NCBI GenBank assembly: GCA_934148995.1
Contig: CAKPDM010000003.1
Coordinates: 1-64,000 of the forward strand
Length of the DNA stretch: 64,000 nt
Source of the DNA: an uncultured Bacilli bacterium
Lineage (GTDB): Bacteria > Bacillota_I > Bacilli_A > RF39 > UBA660
Direction: 5' to 3'
Under the pieces are notes generated by a model. It searched no databases. It worked only from the letters and a program-made list of their open reading frames with translations, and was not told where the DNA came from. The position numbers and the translations under genes were made by a program. Positions within the stretch are counted from its first letter, which is position 1. Every line of letters starts with the position of its first letter. Below are positions 16,658 through 25,106 of the stretch, in pieces.

Positions 16658-17778
16658 TGGGAAAGATTAAATATCATTTAGAGAAGAAAGAAAATAATAC
16701 TAAAGCACGACTTGGTAAGTTAGAGACTAATTATGGTACTTATGATACACCAATGTTTATGCCAGTTGGTACTAGAGCAACAGTAAAAGGACTTACAAAA
16801 GAAGAATTAAAAGCTTGTCACAGTGGAACAATTCTTGCTAATACTTATCATTTATGGTTAAGACCTGGTGAAGATATTGTAGCAAAAGCTGGTGGTTTAC
16901 ATAAATTTATGAATTATGATGGACCAATTCTTACTGATTGTGGTGGGTTCCAAGTCTTCTCTTTAGTTAAGAATAAAGAAAAGAATATCTTAGAAGAAGG
17001 CGTTAAGTTCAAAAGTCATTTAGATGGTAGTGAACTATTCCTTACCCCAGAAAAATCAATCGAAATTCAAAATAAACTAGATAGTGACATTGCAATGAGT
17101 TTTGATGAATGTCCACCTTATCCTGTTAGTTATGACTATATGAAAAAGTCAGTTTTAAGAACTATTCGTTGGGCCGAAAGAGGTAAGAAAGTTCATAACA
17201 ATCCTAATCAGTCCTTATTTGGAATTGTGCAAGGTGGCGAATTTACAGATCTACGCGAGTTAAGCTGTAAAGAAACCGTTAAACTTGACTTTGATGGTTA
17301 TAGTATCGGTGGAACAAGTGTTGGGGAAAGTAAACCTGTTATGTATAAAATGATAGAAGATGGAGTTAGATACTTACCAGAAGATAAAATTAGATATTTA
17401 ATGGGAGTAGGAGACCCAATCGATATCATTGAAGGCGTTATTAGAGGAATCGATATCTTTGATTGTGTTTTACCAACTAGAATAGCAAGACATGGACAAG
17501 CTTTCACAAGAAATGGTAAGATTACTTTGAAAAATGCTAAGTATAAAGAAGACTTTACTCCACTTGAAGAAAATTGCGACTGCTATGCTTGTCAATACTA
17601 TACTAAAGCTTATATAAGACATTTAATTACTTGTGATGAAATGTTAGGAGGTAGATTATTATCTATTCATAATATAAGATTCTTAATAAAACTTACTGAA
17701 GAGTTAAGAGAAGCAATTAAAGAAGATAGAATCTTAGAATACCGCGAAGAATTTATTAAAAAATATAATGGGGAGTAG
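16657..17778 (+). CDS. tgt: Queuine tRNA-ribosyltransferase
   Basis: A 373-residue TGT that exchanges G34 for preQ1 in GU(N) tRNAs. The catalytic region DCGGFQVFSL, the second active-site block GGTSVGESK, MGVGDPIDIIEGV, and the zinc site CDCYACQYYTKAYIRHL with a distal His are all present. ATG 16657 overlaps the stop of the previous gene by one base. Length is normal for bacteria. Confidence 0.93.
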   Translation: MGKIKYHLEKKENNTKARLGKLETNYGTYDTPMFMPVGTRATVKGLTKEELKACHSGTILANTYHLWLRPGEDIVAKAGGLHKFMNYDGPILTDCGGFQVFSLVKNKEKNILEEGVKFKSHLDGSELFLTPEKSIEIQNKLDSDIAMSFDECPPYPVSYDYMKKSVLRTIRWAERGKKVHNNPNQSLFGIVQGGEFTDLRELSCKETVKLDFDGYSIGGTSVGESKPVMYKMIEDGVRYLPEDKIRYLMGVGDPIDIIEGVIRGIDIFDCVLPTRIARHGQAFTRNGKITLKNAKYKEDFTPLEENCDCYACQYYTKAYIRHLITCDEMLGGRLLSIHNIRFLIKLTEELREAIKEDRILEYREEFIKKYNGE

Positions 17779-17783
17779 TAATT

Positions 17784-18572
17784 ATGGCAAAGAAGTATGA
17801 ATTGATTGGATGTAGATATGATAAATATGCAGATAAAAAATATCAAAATGAGGAAGTAATTAAGATAGATGGTATTAAACTAGACAGTTTAGAAGCAATT
17901 GATTACTTCACAACAGAACAATCTTTTGTGGCATTTGAAAAGATAATGATGAATATATATCCAAATAAGAATCTTTTCTCTATTAGAGTTACAGATACTA
18001 GAAATGAGAGTAATTATTTTTTAAAACCAATCTATGGTGATGCAAAGTTACATGCTCTTCTAGAAAAAACTGTTAAAAAGACAATAGATACTTCGGCAGG
18101 AAAACGTTCTGTTAACTTAGTTCCACTAGGAGAAGAAATCGTCTATAAAACTTTTTCTCCAATTAAGGATGCTTTAAGAGAAAAAGATTATGATAAGATT
18201 CGTTCTTTAATTAATACAAGAAGCAGTTTCATGTTTGAAATGGAAAGATTTTGTGGTACTAGTTATGATGAGGGATTGGAAGATACTGATTTATTAAAGA
18301 TTGAAAGGGAATTTTGTGATTATCCAGTATTTCGTGATGCTTATTTTCCAAGGATAAAAAAGAAAGTAGCTAACTTAGCGGTTCGTCCAAATAAGGTATC
18401 AACTTTTCAAAATAATATATCAGTTGATAAAGAACCAAAAGAAGCAGTTGTAGAAAATTTAATGTTATTAAATCAAGGAGAAAAAGAAGAATTTCTAAGT
18501 GCAGAGGAATATCAAAAGACTTATGGTGACAATGCTTCTTACCTAGGTGAAGGCAAGAAATGGAAAATCTAG
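17784..18572 (+). CDS. Hypothetical cytoplasmic protein before the Xer recombinase
   Basis: A 262-residue soluble protein without signal peptide, membrane span or motif that I recognise. Acidic and basic residues alternate and the C-terminal 60 residues look disordered. It starts at ATG 17784 behind GGGGAGTAGT and overlaps the recombinase gene by 13 bases, so they are translated together. No function assigned. Confidence 0.55.
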   Translation: MAKKYELIGCRYDKYADKKYQNEEVIKIDGIKLDSLEAIDYFTTEQSFVAFEKIMMNIYPNKNLFSIRVTDTRNESNYFLKPIYGDAKLHALLEKTVKKTIDTSAGKRSVNLVPLGEEIVYKTFSPIKDALREKDYDKIRSLINTRSSFMFEMERFCGTSYDEGLEDTDLLKIEREFCDYPVFRDAYFPRIKKKVANLAVRPNKVSTFQNNISVDKEPKEAVVENLMLLNQGEKEEFLSAEEYQKTYGDNASYLGEGKKWKI

Positions 18573-19438
18573 AACGTTATCTTGAATATTTAGAATATCA
18601 GAAACATTATTCGACTTATACAGTTGATAACTACCGAATGGATTTAGAAGAGTTTTTTGTCTATCTTGAAGAAGAAGGTATTTCTTACTTAGATTTAGAA
18701 TACAGTGATGTTAGACTTTATCTGATGTATCTAAAAGATACTAGAAAGTTAAAAGCTTCTTCTATTGATAGACATCTAAGTGCTTTAAGAGGTTTTTATG
18801 AATATTTAGAAAAAGAAAAGAAAACAAAAGTTAATGTTTTTTCTTTTATTAAGGGACCAAAGAAAGATAAAATCTTACCCCATTACTTTGAATACAATGA
18901 GATAGAAGAGTTGTTCTCTGTTAATGATATGTCTAAACCCTTAGAGGTTAGAAATCAATTAATCTTAGAACTACTTTATGCTACTGGGATAAGAGTTAGT
19001 GAACTTGTAAATATTAAACTGTCAGATATTAATAAAGAAGAAAGAAAAATAAGAATCTATGGAAAAGGTAGTAAAGAACGATATGCTTTGTATGGTGATT
19101 ATGCTGCTGATGTCTTGGATATTTATTTAACTAAGGTCTATGCATCTTTACATAAACACGGTGATTATTTAATTCTTAATAGTCATGGTAATAAAATAAC
19201 ACCTAGAGGAGTTGCTTATCTTTTAGATGAGATGATAAAGAAAACATCAATTCATAAAAATATTTCTCCTCATATGTTAAGGCATACTTTTGCTACTCAT
19301 CTTTTGAATGAAGGTTGTGACATCTTGTCAGTTCAAGAGTTACTAGGTCATGAAAGTTTATCATCAACGCAAGTTTATACACACGTTTCAAAAGAACGAT
19401 TAAAAGAAGTTTATGAATCTTGTTTTCCTAGAAGATAA
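18560..19438 (+). CDS. Tyrosine recombinase, XerC/XerD family
   Basis: A 292-residue recombinase with the SAM-like N-terminal DNA-binding domain (residues 1-85) and a full catalytic domain: Arg in ATGIRVSELV, Lys in GKGSKERYAL, HMLRHTFATHL (H-x-x-R), LLGHESLSSTQ and the nucleophile Tyr in VYTHVS. Such enzymes resolve chromosome dimers at dif. Whether it is XerC, XerD or a solo recombinase cannot be decided from this window. Imperfect 40-bp direct repeats lie just downstream. Confidence 0.85.
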   Translation: MENLERYLEYLEYQKHYSTYTVDNYRMDLEEFFVYLEEEGISYLDLEYSDVRLYLMYLKDTRKLKASSIDRHLSALRGFYEYLEKEKKTKVNVFSFIKGPKKDKILPHYFEYNEIEELFSVNDMSKPLEVRNQLILELLYATGIRVSELVNIKLSDINKEERKIRIYGKGSKERYALYGDYAADVLDIYLTKVYASLHKHGDYLILNSHGNKITPRGVAYLLDEMIKKTSIHKNISPHMLRHTFATHLLNEGCDILSVQELLGHESLSSTQVYTHVSKERLKEVYESCFPRR

Positions 19439-19442
19439 GTTT

Positions 19443-19482
19443 TAGGATTTCTCGTACTATTTTGCTAGGTAAAACGATTTAC
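19443..19482 (+). repeat. Imperfect 40-bp direct repeat, copy 1
   Basis: Begins TAGGATTTCTCGTACTATTT and ends in a GTAAA/TTTAC hairpin. About 30 of 40 bases match copy 2 at 19842-19881. The two copies bracket the small-peptide patch right after the recombinase gene. Confidence 0.6.
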
Positions 19483-19515
19483 AAATAACTTTAAATTTAT
19501 TATACTCAGTGTGAA

Positions 19516-19587
19516 AGAGTTGGAGTACCCAAGCCATAGTGGGAATTAACAAGAGTTGGAGTACCTAAACCATAGTAGGAATTAAAA
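19516..19587 (+). repeat. Two tandem 36-bp units with covarying hairpins
   Basis: Unit 1 (19516-19551) and unit 2 (19552-19587) share AGAGTTGGAGTACC and CCATAGT. The stem CCCA/TGGG in unit 1 becomes CCTA/TAGG in unit 2: both arms change together. This argues for selection on a folded RNA or DNA hairpin. Function unknown. Confidence 0.65.
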
Positions 19588-19610
19588 GTGTATAGTAAGT
19601 AACTTTTATT

Positions 19611-19640
19611 AAAAAAAATAACTATTTTGTTTATAGTTAT
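19611..19640 (-). terminator. Terminator of the small membrane-peptide gene
   Basis: On the minus strand ATAACTAT, a seven-base loop and ATAGTTAT are followed by a run of T. It lies 40 bases after the stop of the 27-residue ORF. Confidence 0.75.
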
Positions 19641-19679
19641 CTTACTTAAATCTTACTTAAATTTCAGTTTTAACTATAA

Positions 19680-19763
19680 TTAATGTTTTTTTCTCTTATT
19701 ATCAGAGTCACTAACTATGTAGACAAGTATCAATAATAATACAATATTCCAAAATAAATTCAT
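19680..19763 (-). CDS. Small membrane peptide, type I toxin-like
   Basis: A 27-residue ORF: NLFWNIVLLLILVYIV is one membrane span, followed by a charged tail (SDSDNKRKKH). Start ATG 19763 has GAAAGG at good spacing, a TATAAT lies just upstream (19791-19786), and a strong terminator follows, giving a transcript of about 170 bases. Size, single span and basic tail resemble Fst/TxpA-type toxins of type I toxin-antitoxin systems, but no antisense RNA is proven. Too short for automatic ORF calling. Confidence 0.5.
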   Translation of the reverse strand: MNLFWNIVLLLILVYIVSDSDNKRKKH

Positions 19764-19785
19764 ACTATCAACCTTTCTTGTAGCA

Positions 19786-19791
19786 ATTATA
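19786..19791 (-). promoter_or_regulatory. -10 box of the small membrane-peptide gene
   Basis: TATAAT on the minus strand, 23 bases before the start codon. No good -35 element is seen. Confidence 0.45.
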
Positions 19792-19841
19792 GTATGATTT
19801 AGTGCCTGTTTTGTTGATTCTGTTAAAATTAATACAAATTC

Positions 19842-19881
19842 TAGGATTTCCCGTACTAGTGTGACGTAAAAAACGCTTTAC
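19842..19881 (+). repeat. Imperfect 40-bp direct repeat, copy 2
   Basis: Begins TAGGATTTCCCGTACTAGTG and ends with the same GTAAA/TTTAC inverted pair as copy 1 at 19443-19482. Confidence 0.6.
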
Positions 19882-19882
19882 T

Positions 19883-19909
19883 AACTAGATATATTGTCTA
19901 GTTTTTTTT
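19883..19909 (+). terminator. Plus-strand intrinsic terminator
   Basis: AACTAGA, seven-base loop, TCTAGTT then a long T run. No plus-strand gene lies in the 440 bases before it, so it ends either the recombinase transcript or an unseen RNA, possibly antisense to the small peptide gene. Confidence 0.75.
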
Positions 19910-19920
19910 GCGGTTATTAG

Positions 19921-19949
19921 TTTTCAACTAGCTTAAAATGCGCTATAAT
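19921..19949 (+). promoter_or_regulatory. Promoter of the comN-like/secDF transcript
   Basis: TTTTCA (19921-19926), 17 bases, TATAAT (19944-19949). The upstream ATG at 19938 lies inside the promoter, which fixes the start of the next gene at 19977. Confidence 0.6.
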
Positions 19950-19976
19950 ATTGTTAGTTTGGTAGGTGGTATAAAT

Positions 19977-20252
19977 ATGGATATTGAGTTTTCTTCTAAA
20001 GAAGAACTGTATAGAAGAGTAAAACCAGCATTACGGACTAAGAAAAATGAGTTAATAAAACTTGGAACAAAAAATATCAGAGAAGTTGATATCTGGAACT
20101 TTCTAATTAAAACCAAATGGAAAAATGGAAGTAACTTATGTCTTTTTGATATTGTAAATGATATTATGCAAGTTGATAAAGAAGAAATAAATCAATATCT
20201 AATAAAAGTACATCAGCCAAAGGAAAATAATATTAATTTAGAAATAATATGA
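19977..20252 (+). CDS. ComN-like post-transcriptional regulator
   Basis: A 91-residue cytoplasmic protein from ATG 19977 behind GGTAGGTGG. The pattern VKPALRTKKNELIKLG, DIWNFLIKTKWKN and LFDIVNDIMQVDKEEINQYL resembles the small Post_transc_reg family, whose B. subtilis member ComN acts on comE mRNA. In Bacillus such a gene lies near secDF, as here. Assignment is by recalled pattern, not by search. Confidence 0.6.
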   Translation: MDIEFSSKEELYRRVKPALRTKKNELIKLGTKNIREVDIWNFLIKTKWKNGSNLCLFDIVNDIMQVDKEEINQYLIKVHQPKENNINLEII

Positions 20253-20263
20253 GGTATTAGAAA

Positions 20264-22486
20264 ATGAAGAAAAAGAAAAAACAAATGATTGGCAAACTAT
20301 TATGGATCTTTATTATTACAGCATTAATTTCCGCCTTCTTTAATCCTCTATTTCAAGATTTAAAATTTGGTCTTGATTTACAAGGTGGCTTTGAAATACT
20401 TTATCAAGTTAGTCCGATTGATGGAAGTAAAATGACTAAAGAAAAACTAAATGCAACCTACAAAAGTATGGTAAAACGAATCGATTCCCTAGGAGTAAGT
20501 GAACCAGAAATCGTTTTAGAAGGCAATGACAAGATTAGAGTAAAACTTGCTGGAGTTACTAATCAAGAAGAAGCTAGGTCAAAATTATCAACTGTTGCTA
20601 ATTTGACATTTAGAGATTCAAATAACAACTTACTAATGACAAGTGATGTTTTAAAAGCCGGTGGAGCCAAGGTTAGCCAAGACCAAAGTGGAAAACCAGC
20701 CGTAGCACTTAGCATTAGAGATAAAGATACTTTCTATAAAGTAACAAACAAAGTAAAAGACATGAGTAATAATACTATCGTTATCTGGTTAGACTTTGAT
20801 GAGTCAAAAGATAGTTATGCTAGTGAATCATCATCTTGTGGAACAAGTGATAGTAACTGTTTATCAGCTGCTAGAGTATCTCAAGCTTTCGCTAGTGATG
20901 TAATTATTCAAGGTGACTTTACGGAAGAAGAAGTACAAAACTTAGTAGATTTAATAAACTCTGGAAGTTTACCTACTAAATTAACCGAATTATCAAGTAA
21001 AACAGTAGGAGCTTCTTTTGGAGATGCAACACTTGAAAAAACATTAATTGCAGGAATTATTGGAGTAGCTTTAATTATTTTACTACTATTAGCACTATAT
21101 CATTTCTGTGGAATCTTATCAGCTGTTTCTATTATCCTATATACCTTCTTCGTCTTTGCAACATTCTGGTTAGTAGGAGGAGTCTTAACCCTTCCTGGAA
21201 TAGCTGCATTGATATTAGGTATTGGTATGGCAATAGATGCTAATGTTCTATTATACGAAAGAGTAAAAGAAGAACTTAAAAAAGGTCGTAGCTTACCAAC
21301 TGCTTTCAAAATTGGAAGTAAATCAAGCTTTAAAACAATTGTGGACTCAAACCTTACTACTTTATTAGTAGCAATTATCATGTTCGTCTTCGGGGAAAGT
21401 AGTGTTAAAGGTTTTGCGACAATGTTAATTATCAATATAGCAGTTACAATGGTAACTATGGTTGCTATTACAAGAACCTTAATGAAGACCTTTATAAGTA
21501 CTGGTTACTTTGATGACAAACTAGGTCTATTCTTAAATGCTAAAGATAAAAAAGAAACAAAAGAGAAAAAAGCACCATTATTAAATTATTCTAAATACTT
21601 TGCTATTTTCTCAAGTATTGTCTTCTTAGTTGGGGTAGTATTTACTGCTACTAAAGGACTTGCTCTTGGAATTGATTATCAAGCAGGAAGTGATATTAGT
21701 TTAGTAACAGAAAAAAAACTATCTAAGAAAGAATTAACTAAAGATATTAAGGAATTATCTTTAAATAAAGTAGAAATAGAAATTCGTGATAAAGAAGCAG
21801 ATATAAGAATAAAAGATGTTTTAAAGAAAGATAAAGTGCAAGAAGTTAAAAAACACTTTGAAGATAAATATGAAGCTAATGTTGATATCGGCGTAGTAAG
21901 TAATGTAGTTAAACAAGAACTTATCAAAAATGCTATCTTCGCTATTGCTGTTTCTTTAATAGGAATCATCATCTATATCAGTTTAAGATTCCATATTAGC
22001 TTTGGTATCTGTTCAGTTTTATGTCTATTACATGATGTATTACTAATGATTGCCTTTATGGCTATTTCAAGAGTAGAAGTTGATTCTATGTTTATCGCTG
22101 CTGTTCTTGCTATTATTGGTTATTCAATTAATAATACAATAGTTGTCTTTGACCGTATAAGAGAAAATCTTAATGGTAAAAATATTAGTAAGTTAACTAA
22201 TAAAGAAATTGAAGACGTTGCTAACCTTAGTATGCGCCAGACATCACTAAGATCAATTTATACATCACTTACAACAATTATTCCAGTAGTTGCTCTTATT
22301 GCTCTTGGTAGTAGAGAAGTATTATCATTCAACCTTGCTATGACTGTAGGACTTATCGCTGGAACTTACTCATCACTATTTATTGCACCATTACTATGGA
22401 CAAAGTTTGCTAAGATGGGTTATTCTAATAAGAAAAAAGTTTACAGTGAAAAAACCGAAAAAACAATTACAGGAATAAATGATTAA
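20264..22486 (+). CDS. secDF: Fused protein-export membrane protein SecD-SecF
   Basis: A 740-residue fusion with twelve expected membrane spans. The SecD half starts near DLKFGLDLQGGFEILY and holds the D4-type block IGMAIDANVLLYERVKEEL; the SecF half begins near LNYSKYFAIFSS with GIDYQAGSDI and ends with IIGYSINNTIVVFDRIREN. SecDF uses the proton gradient to pull proteins through SecYEG. The fused form is typical of Bacillota. It follows the comN-like gene by 11 bases. Confidence 0.93.
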   Translation: MKKKKKQMIGKLLWIFIITALISAFFNPLFQDLKFGLDLQGGFEILYQVSPIDGSKMTKEKLNATYKSMVKRIDSLGVSEPEIVLEGNDKIRVKLAGVTNQEEARSKLSTVANLTFRDSNNNLLMTSDVLKAGGAKVSQDQSGKPAVALSIRDKDTFYKVTNKVKDMSNNTIVIWLDFDESKDSYASESSSCGTSDSNCLSAARVSQAFASDVIIQGDFTEEEVQNLVDLINSGSLPTKLTELSSKTVGASFGDATLEKTLIAGIIGVALIILLLLALYHFCGILSAVSIILYTFFVFATFWLVGGVLTLPGIAALILGIGMAIDANVLLYERVKEELKKGRSLPTAFKIGSKSSFKTIVDSNLTTLLVAIIMFVFGESSVKGFATMLIINIAVTMVTMVAITRTLMKTFISTGYFDDKLGLFLNAKDKKETKEKKAPLLNYSKYFAIFSSIVFLVGVVFTATKGLALGIDYQAGSDISLVTEKKLSKKELTKDIKELSLNKVEIEIRDKEADIRIKDVLKKDKVQEVKKHFEDKYEANVDIGVVSNVVKQELIKNAIFAIAVSLIGIIIYISLRFHISFGICSVLCLLHDVLLMIAFMAISRVEVDSMFIAAVLAIIGYSINNTIVVFDRIRENLNGKNISKLTNKEIEDVANLSMRQTSLRSIYTSLTTIIPVVALIALGSREVLSFNLAMTVGLIAGTYSSLFIAPLLWTKFAKMGYSNKKKVYSEKTEKTITGIND

Positions 22487-22522
22487 TAAAAAATAAATAG
22501 TAAATTAAAGGGAGGTAATTAT

Positions 22523-24667
22523 ATGACACATAAAAAAGATATGGTTAAGTTAGATGACTTATTAGAAAAACTTGATTATATGAAGGAAGATAAAGATAAG
22601 ATAGTTAAAGCTTATCAGTATGCTTTAGAAAAACACGACGGTCAGTTCCGTAAGAGTGGAGAGCCATATATTATCCACCCTTTAAATGTTGCTATTATTT
22701 TAACAAGTGTTTATGCCGATAGTGATAGCATAATCGCTGCGCTTTTACATGATGTAGTAGAAGATACGGATGCCACTTTAGATGAAGTAGAGGAAATGTT
22801 CGGACCAGTCGTTAGAAAACTAGTTGATGGTGTTACCAAACTAGGACGAATTCATTTTTCAACTGATAATGAATATCTAACTAATTATTATAAGAAAATA
22901 ATCGTTGGAATGAGTGAAGATGTTCGTGTAATCATCATCAAATTAGCAGATAGACTTCATAATATGCGAACCCTTTGGGCTATACCCGAAGAAAAACAAA
23001 AAAAGAAAGCTAAAGAAACTTTAGAAATATTTGCTCCTTTAGCACATCACTTAGGTATTCATAAGATAAAGTCAGAACTGGAAGACTTATCGCTTCGTTA
23101 CTTGAAACCGGTTGTTTTTTATGATATTGCCGAAAAGTTAAATAAAACCAAAGTAGAACGTGATAGAACTGTTGGTCTTATGATGAGTGAAGTAACGAAT
23201 CTTCTTAATGAACATCATATTCCACATCAGATAAAAGGTCGTGCTAAGAGTATTTATAGTATTTATAACAAGCTAGATAAAGGAAAGAAATTCAGTGATA
23301 TTTATGACTTGTTAGCATTACGTATCTTAGTTGATACGGAACAAGATTGTTACTTATCACTTGGAATCATTCATTCTAAATTCCGTCCTTTACCTAAAAG
23401 ATTTAAAGACTATATCGCTATGCCAAAACCTAATATGTACCAATCATTACATACTACCGTCTTTGGAATAGATGGTTACTTATTTGAAATTCAGATTAGA
23501 ACTTATCAAATGGATGAAGTTGCTGAAAACGGTATCGCTTCGCACTGGGCTTATAAAGAACATAAAGATGCTTCAAAACTAATGCAAAATACCACCGAAC
23601 AGAAACTACAATTCTTTAAAACAATTATTGAATTGTCTCAAGATAAGATGACGAGTGAAGATTTTGTTAATAGTGTTAAAGATGAAGTTTTAAATAATAA
23701 TATTTATGTCTTTACACCTAAAGGAGACGTAATGGAACTACCGAAGGGCGCAACACCACTTGACTTTGCTTACAAAGTTCACTCTAAAGTAGGAGAAACT
23801 ACTGTCGGCGCTATTGTCAATGGTCAGATAGTACCACTTGATTATCAATTACAAAATAACGATATCGTAAAAATCAACACTAATAAAAATGGACACCCTT
23901 CCAAAGAATGGTTGAATATCGTTAAAAGTACCCAAGCTCGAAATAAGATTAGGTCTTACTTTACAAAAAGTGAAAAGGAACTATTTATTGAAAGAGGAAA
24001 ATATTCACTTGAAAAAGAATTAAGAAAGAAAAAATATAGTATTCAAGAGTTTATGAAGGAAGAAAATATAAACACTGTTCTTGAAACTTTAAAAATTGGT
24101 AATTTAGATGAGTTATATCTTGAAATTGGTAATGGTAAATATAGTCCTACTACAGTAATTAGAATAATTTATAAAGAAGAAGAACCAACCGAACAAGTAG
24201 AAGTAAAAACGAAAAAGATAGAAAAAGAAACATCATCAGATATTATCGTGGCTGGTATTGATAATATCAAGGTAAGTCTTGCTTCTTGCTGTGACCCAGT
24301 TTATGGTGACTCTATCGTTGGATATATCACTAAAGGAAATGGTATTAGTATTCATAGAGCAACTTGTCCTAATCTATTACGAATGGATGATAGATTAGTA
24401 TCCGTAAGTTGGAGTGGTAACCCAGCTAGTAAATACTCAGTTGATCTTGTAATTTATAGTAATACAAGTGATAATAATCTAGCAGATATAATCGCTACTA
24501 CTAGTAAAATAGATGCTAATATCAATGGCGTTAAAATAATCGATAGAGGAAATAACACTGTTTATGAAATGCAATGTTTCGTAAGAAATTTAGAACATCT
24601 AGAAAAAGTGTTATTAGAACTTAATAAGAAACCATATATTAACAATATAGAAAGGTTAATGCAGTAG
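22523..24667 (+). CDS. rel: Bifunctional (p)ppGpp synthetase/hydrolase Rel
   Basis: A 714-residue long RSH protein controlling the stringent response. HD hydrolase domain near residues 35-180 (IAALLHDVVEDT), synthetase domain near 235-350 (YIAMPKPNMYQSLHTTV, FEIQIRT), TGS domain near 395-455 (VFTPKGDVMELPKGATPLDF), and a C-terminal ACT domain. Both catalytic domains look complete. ATG 22523 follows AAGGGAGG. The next gene starts one base after its stop. Confidence 0.93.
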   Translation: MTHKKDMVKLDDLLEKLDYMKEDKDKIVKAYQYALEKHDGQFRKSGEPYIIHPLNVAIILTSVYADSDSIIAALLHDVVEDTDATLDEVEEMFGPVVRKLVDGVTKLGRIHFSTDNEYLTNYYKKIIVGMSEDVRVIIIKLADRLHNMRTLWAIPEEKQKKKAKETLEIFAPLAHHLGIHKIKSELEDLSLRYLKPVVFYDIAEKLNKTKVERDRTVGLMMSEVTNLLNEHHIPHQIKGRAKSIYSIYNKLDKGKKFSDIYDLLALRILVDTEQDCYLSLGIIHSKFRPLPKRFKDYIAMPKPNMYQSLHTTVFGIDGYLFEIQIRTYQMDEVAENGIASHWAYKEHKDASKLMQNTTEQKLQFFKTIIELSQDKMTSEDFVNSVKDEVLNNNIYVFTPKGDVMELPKGATPLDFAYKVHSKVGETTVGAIVNGQIVPLDYQLQNNDIVKINTNKNGHPSKEWLNIVKSTQARNKIRSYFTKSEKELFIERGKYSLEKELRKKKYSIQEFMKEENINTVLETLKIGNLDELYLEIGNGKYSPTTVIRIIYKEEEPTEQVEVKTKKIEKETSSDIIVAGIDNIKVSLASCCDPVYGDSIVGYITKGNGISIHRATCPNLLRMDDRLVSVSWSGNPASKYSVDLVIYSNTSDNNLADIIATTSKIDANINGVKIIDRGNNTVYEMQCFVRNLEHLEKVLLELNKKPYINNIERLMQ

Positions 24668-25102
24668 ATGAGAGTATTAGTGCAAAGATGTAAAAATGGC
24701 TTTTGTAGTATTAGAGGAGAGAAAGTTGCTAGTATCGATAAAGGTTTAGTTCTCTTAGTAGGTTTTACTGATGGCGATAGTAAAGATACTATTGACTGGA
24801 TGGTTAATAAAATCTGTAACTTAAGAATTTTTCCTGATAGTGACGGTGTTATGAATCTTTCCATCTTAGATGTCGAAGAAAAGATATTATCAATCTCACA
24901 ATTTACTTTATATGCCGATACGAAAAAAGGTAATAGACCAAGTTATATAAAAGCGATGAATGGTGCCAAAGCTAAACTTTTATATGATTATTTCAATAAG
25001 AAATTAAGAGAAAAAGTTTCATTAGCAACTGGAGTTTTCGGTGAAGATATGGAAATAGGACTAGTGAACATGGGACCAACAACCATTTTACTAGAAAGGT
25101 GA
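24668..25102 (+). CDS. dtd: D-aminoacyl-tRNA deacylase
   Basis: A 144-residue DTD that removes D-amino acids mischarged on tRNA. SQFTLYAD carries the catalytic-loop block and NMGPTTILLE the conserved C-terminal Gly-Pro element that excludes L-residues. Placed directly after rel, the usual order in Bacillota. Confidence 0.92.
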   Translation: MRVLVQRCKNGFCSIRGEKVASIDKGLVLLVGFTDGDSKDTIDWMVNKICNLRIFPDSDGVMNLSILDVEEKILSISQFTLYADTKKGNRPSYIKAMNGAKAKLLYDYFNKKLREKVSLATGVFGEDMEIGLVNMGPTTILLER

Positions 25103-25106
25103 AATT

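Noticed and set aside
19443..19881. 40-bp repeats as a dif site
   Set aside because: Neither copy shows the usual dif arms with a six-base centre; similarity to known dif sites is poor.
19938..19976. Upstream ATG of the comN-like gene
   Set aside because: It lies within the promoter (between -35 and -10), so it cannot be in the transcript.
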